A stretch of 7,011 bases of DNA from assembly GCA_012799075.1 (NCBI GenBank), contig JAAZLZ010000043.1, positions 1 to 7,011 on the forward strand, in the 5' to 3' direction. Origin of the DNA: Bacillota bacterium. GTDB taxonomy: Bacteria; Bacillota; Limnochordia; JAAZLZ01. This document shows positions 5,504 through 7,011 of this stretch, piece by piece. A program made the translations under genes and the position numbers. The notes under the pieces were generated by a model, which worked only from the letters and a program-made list of their open reading frames with translations, searched no databases and had not been told where the DNA came from. Each line of letters starts with the position of its first letter. The first letter of the stretch is position 1.

Positions 5504-6474
5504 GACGATGCCGGGACCATGATCCCATCGACCATCCCGTGGATGATCTTCTTATTGGCAGGACATACAGTAGCCAAGACGCCGCCCAAGGGGGCTTCTT
5601 CCCCTTGAACGAAGTAGTAGGGGCAAAGGCGCACCCGCCCATCCATTGTCTTGATGGTCCCGGTGGCAAAATCGTAGTAATCCATGGCCACCCTGGCGCC
5701 CTTGACGAATTCCTGCAGAACATAAGGGGTGTGCTCAAACGAAGCTAGGGCCAAGTCCAAGACCTCCCCCCACTGGTCTTGGGAGAGATCGTGTCCGATG
5801 GACACCCCCCGGCCGCCCCAGGCGAGTTCGGAAAAGCCCGACGGCTTGACGACGAATTGACGCTGTTTCTGGGTGGCGGCCTTAAGCTGTTGCCAGTTGC
5901 CCACCATCTGTTCTCCTAGCCTGAGGTTGGGGATGATCCCGTGGGGGGGCAGGGGCCTTGGGTCCAGGATCCATGTCCGGGGGAACAAGTCTTGGAGAAG
6001 GTCATGAGACTCCTTACCAAGGTTGTTCAGCCAGAAAGGGGACAGGAGGGGATGATGAAACAGGGCAAAGAGCAGTTTCTCTTCCAAATAGCTTTTCAGT
6101 GGGGGAGTTGCCGTCACCTTTTTCTTCCTGATGGCATAAAGAATCAAATCTATCTTGGGTATGTTTTTCAGATCGAATAGCTCAAAGAAACGATAAAGTA
6201 TGTCAAGCTGCTCACCAGTCCTGGTAAACAGCCCTTCTTCACGGAAGTAGATTTCCTCCGGATGAAGGATGTGGGTCCTCAGCCCCGATTCATCGAGGGT
6301 CCGTCCCAACCAGACCATTTCCTCCCAATAGTCCCTGGATTCTTCCGAGACGACAATGGCCAAGACGGGCTTCTTGCTCGAAAGATGTGGGGCTAAGGCT
6401 TTGCTGAAGCCTTGGAGGATGCCCCTAGGCCCACCGATGAGCTGAAATCCTAAGTCAGCGTAAACCTGGCTCAA
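5500..6474 (-). CDS. C-terminal half of the interrupted gene, carrying the ATP-grasp-like region
   Basis: From the first possible start after the break (TTG 6472-6474) the frame gives 324 residues. Residues 207-227 include FVVKPSGFSELAWGGRGVSI, a lysine (Lys210) followed by a glycine-rich loop as in the phosphate-binding strand of ATP-grasp enzymes. YVLQEFVKG (251-259) matches the strand that contacts adenine, and DGRVRLCPYYF (278-288) resembles the later metal/phosphate-binding segment. ATP-grasp proteins join a carboxylate to an amine or thiol using ATP. The substrate and exact family are not recognised. The TTG has no good ribosome site: GGGGGG is about 14-19 bases away. Independent translation is therefore doubtful and the segment reads best as the rest of the upstream gene. 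It ends tail to tail with the receiver gene with no terminator between. Confidence 0.6.
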   Translation of the reverse strand: MSQVYADLGFQLIGGPRGILQGFSKALAPHLSSKKPVLAIVVSEESRDYWEEMVWLGRTLDESGLRTHILHPEEIYFREEGLFTRTGEQLDILYRFFELFDLKNIPKIDLILYAIRKKKVTATPPLKSYLEEKLLFALFHHPLLSPFWLNNLGKESHDLLQDLFPRTWILDPRPLPPHGIIPNLRLGEQMVGNWQQLKAATQKQRQFVVKPSGFSELAWGGRGVSIGHDLSQDQWGEVLDLALASFEHTPYVLQEFVKGARVAMDYYDFATGTIKTMDGRVRLCPYYFVQGEEAPLGGVLATVCPANKKIIHGMVDGIMVPASS

Positions 6475-6513
6475 AGCAGCGAGTAAACCAAAACCCCCCG
6501 GGACCGAGTCCAG

Positions 6514-6906
6514 CTACGAGGCCACCAACCCTTGATCGGCAAGGATGATATCGGGCCGGATGATTAGGGGCAGATCGCTCCTAAAGCGCCTCATTTGGCC
6601 GTATTCGATAATGGCATCGGGTTTGCCTTGGTGGAGGTAGGCTGCTGCCCACTGGGGCTGTCTGCCCCGGAGGCTCTCTTGATACAACTGTCGGCAGGCC
6701 CGTAAGAAAAGCAGTAGGTGATGCCCCAACTCTGACAGTTGGTTGGCGGTCCTTTGGTCGAGTCGGAAGGGTCTGGGGGAGATCTGCCAGGGGACCTTTT
6801 GATCTGGATGAAGCTCTCGCTTAGGTGAACCAAAAAGACCGGCTTTGGCCAACTCCTCGTTTATGAATAGACAGTTGTCAGCTAGGTTCTTCCTTGGGAT
6901 GATCAA
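6514..6906 (-). CDS. N-terminal half of the interrupted ATP-grasp-like protein
   Basis: This half has 130 residues up to the TAG. It begins MIIPRKNLADNCLFINEELA, has an arginine- and glutamine-rich helical middle and ends with the strand-like segment LPLIIRPDIILADQGLVAS. I recognise no separate enzyme motif; it looks like the front domain of a longer protein. The start is taken at TTG 6904-6906 because AAGGAG (6915-6920) is eight bases before it. GTG 6910-6912 would lie only two bases from that site. If translation stops at TAG, this product lacks the whole nucleotide-binding part and is probably non-functional. Confidence 0.55.
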   Translation of the reverse strand: MIIPRKNLADNCLFINEELAKAGLFGSPKRELHPDQKVPWQISPRPFRLDQRTANQLSELGHHLLLFLRACRQLYQESLRGRQPQWAAAYLHQGKPDAIIEYGQMRRFRSDLPLIIRPDIILADQGLVAS

Positions 6907-6914
6907 CGTCACCT

Positions 6915-6920
6915 CTCCTT
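6915..6920 (-). promoter_or_regulatory. Shine-Dalgarno site of the ATP-grasp-like gene
   Basis: The minus strand reads AAGGAG, eight bases before TTG 6904-6906. The presence of an intact, strong site argues that the gene was translated until recently or still is. Confidence 0.6.
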
Positions 6921-6924
6921 CAAC

Positions 6925-6955
6925 GGGGAGATGGGGCGGTATGCCCCATCTCCCC
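6925..6955 (-). repeat. Perfect 13-bp inverted repeat upstream of the ATP-grasp-like gene
   Basis: GGGGAGATGGGGC (6925-6937) and GCCCCATCTCCCC (6943-6955) are exact reverse complements around the 5-base loop GGTAT. The element lies between the stop of the right-edge gene (6961-6963) and the Shine-Dalgarno site at 6915-6920. No T-run follows on either strand, so it is not a canonical intrinsic terminator. It may be an mRNA stabilising or processing hairpin, an attenuator or an operator. A second, weaker stem, CCCCAG/CTGGGG (6953-6958 with 6967-6972), shares three bases with its right arm. Confidence 0.7.
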
Positions 6956-6960
6956 CAGCC

Positions 6961-7011
6961 TTACGCCTGGGGTACCGTATAAAGCTCGTTCTTGTAGTTC
7001 ACGACGGTGAA
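6961..7011 (-). CDS. C-terminal end of an unrecognised protein (5' part outside window)
   Basis: Reading leftward from the right edge, one frame gives FTVVNYKNELYTVPQA and then TAA (6961-6963). Only 16 residues are visible, too few to name a family. The call rests on the open frame, the plausible composition, its orientation with the next - strand gene and the strong hairpin directly after the stop. Spacing to the ATP-grasp-like start is about 54 bases, so the two could be co-transcribed. Confidence 0.45.
   Translation of the reverse strand, partial: FTVVNYKNELYTVPQA

Larger units (their letters stand above)
5500..6906 (-). pseudogene. ATP-grasp-like protein gene interrupted by one in-frame TAG codon
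   Basis: Reading leftward from TTG 6906, one frame of 469 codons runs to TAA (5500-5502) and is broken only by TAG at 6514-6516 (codon 131). No frameshift is needed. The protein text continues sensibly across the break, with LADQGLVAS before it and LDSVPGGFGLLAALSQVYAD after it, where no start codon or ribosome site separates the halves. A GAG-to-TAG single-base change would explain it. TAG is the normal stop of five other genes here, so routine read-through is unlikely. The locus is either a recent pseudogene, a site of leaky suppression, or a sequencing/assembly error. The remainder shows no decay, which favours a recent event or error. The next two entries describe the halves. Confidence 0.75.

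Noticed and set aside
6475..6513. Frameshift at the C6 run (6494-6499) as the cause of the split gene
   Set aside because: Both halves are in the same frame, so no insertion or deletion is needed; only the TAG interrupts.
6514..6516. Pyrrolysine or routine read-through at the TAG
   Set aside because: TAG is the ordinary stop of five other genes here (ending at 134, 2599, 4129, 5028 and 5503). Only a 4-bp stem (GGAC/GTCC) follows the codon, and no pyl gene is in view. Not excluded, but not supported.

Overview
The window looks like a chromosomal segment of a Gram-positive-type (Bacillota-like) bacterium, probably an anaerobe or a metagenome-derived clostridial/limnochordial lineage. The reasons are strong AGGAGG-type Shine-Dalgarno (SD) sites, frequent TTG and GTG starts, moderately high G+C judged by eye, and gene families common in such genomes. 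The lineage is an inference. No RNA genes, CRISPR arrays, insertion sequences or transposases were seen.

Layout. The left edge holds the last 44 codons of an unrecognised + strand gene. It meets, tail to tail with a 4-nt overlap of stop codons, a - strand thioredoxin-reductase-like flavoprotein (134-1039). A 378-bp divergent intergenic region follows, with a good sigma-A-type promoter pointing right. From there five + strand genes run closely spaced: a CofE-type gamma-glutamyl ligase family protein (1418-2599), a HAD phosphatase (2658-3311), an SPL-like radical SAM protein (3338-4129), an inosine-uridine-type nucleoside hydrolase (4144-5028) and a stand-alone response-regulator receiver domain (5102-5503). 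The last meets another - strand gene tail to tail, again through a 4-nt stop overlap.

That - strand gene (5500-6906) encodes an ATP-grasp-like protein. Its reading frame is intact except for one in-frame TAG at 6514-6516. The two halves are in the same frame and the protein sequence continues naturally on both sides, so it is one gene broken by a single nonsense codon (or a sequence error), not two genes. Upstream of it lies a perfect 13-bp inverted repeat, and beyond that the last 16 codons plus stop of another - strand gene run off the right edge.

The + strand cluster can be read as a possible operon. HAD phosphatase followed by nucleoside hydrolase would suit nucleotide-to-base salvage, and the radical SAM protein belongs to the superfamily of spore photoproduct lyase, but substrates cannot be read from sequence. 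The CofE-like protein stands without other F420 genes in view and may ligate glutamate to something else. Several starts were moved from the longest ORF to the codon best placed after a Shine-Dalgarno sequence.
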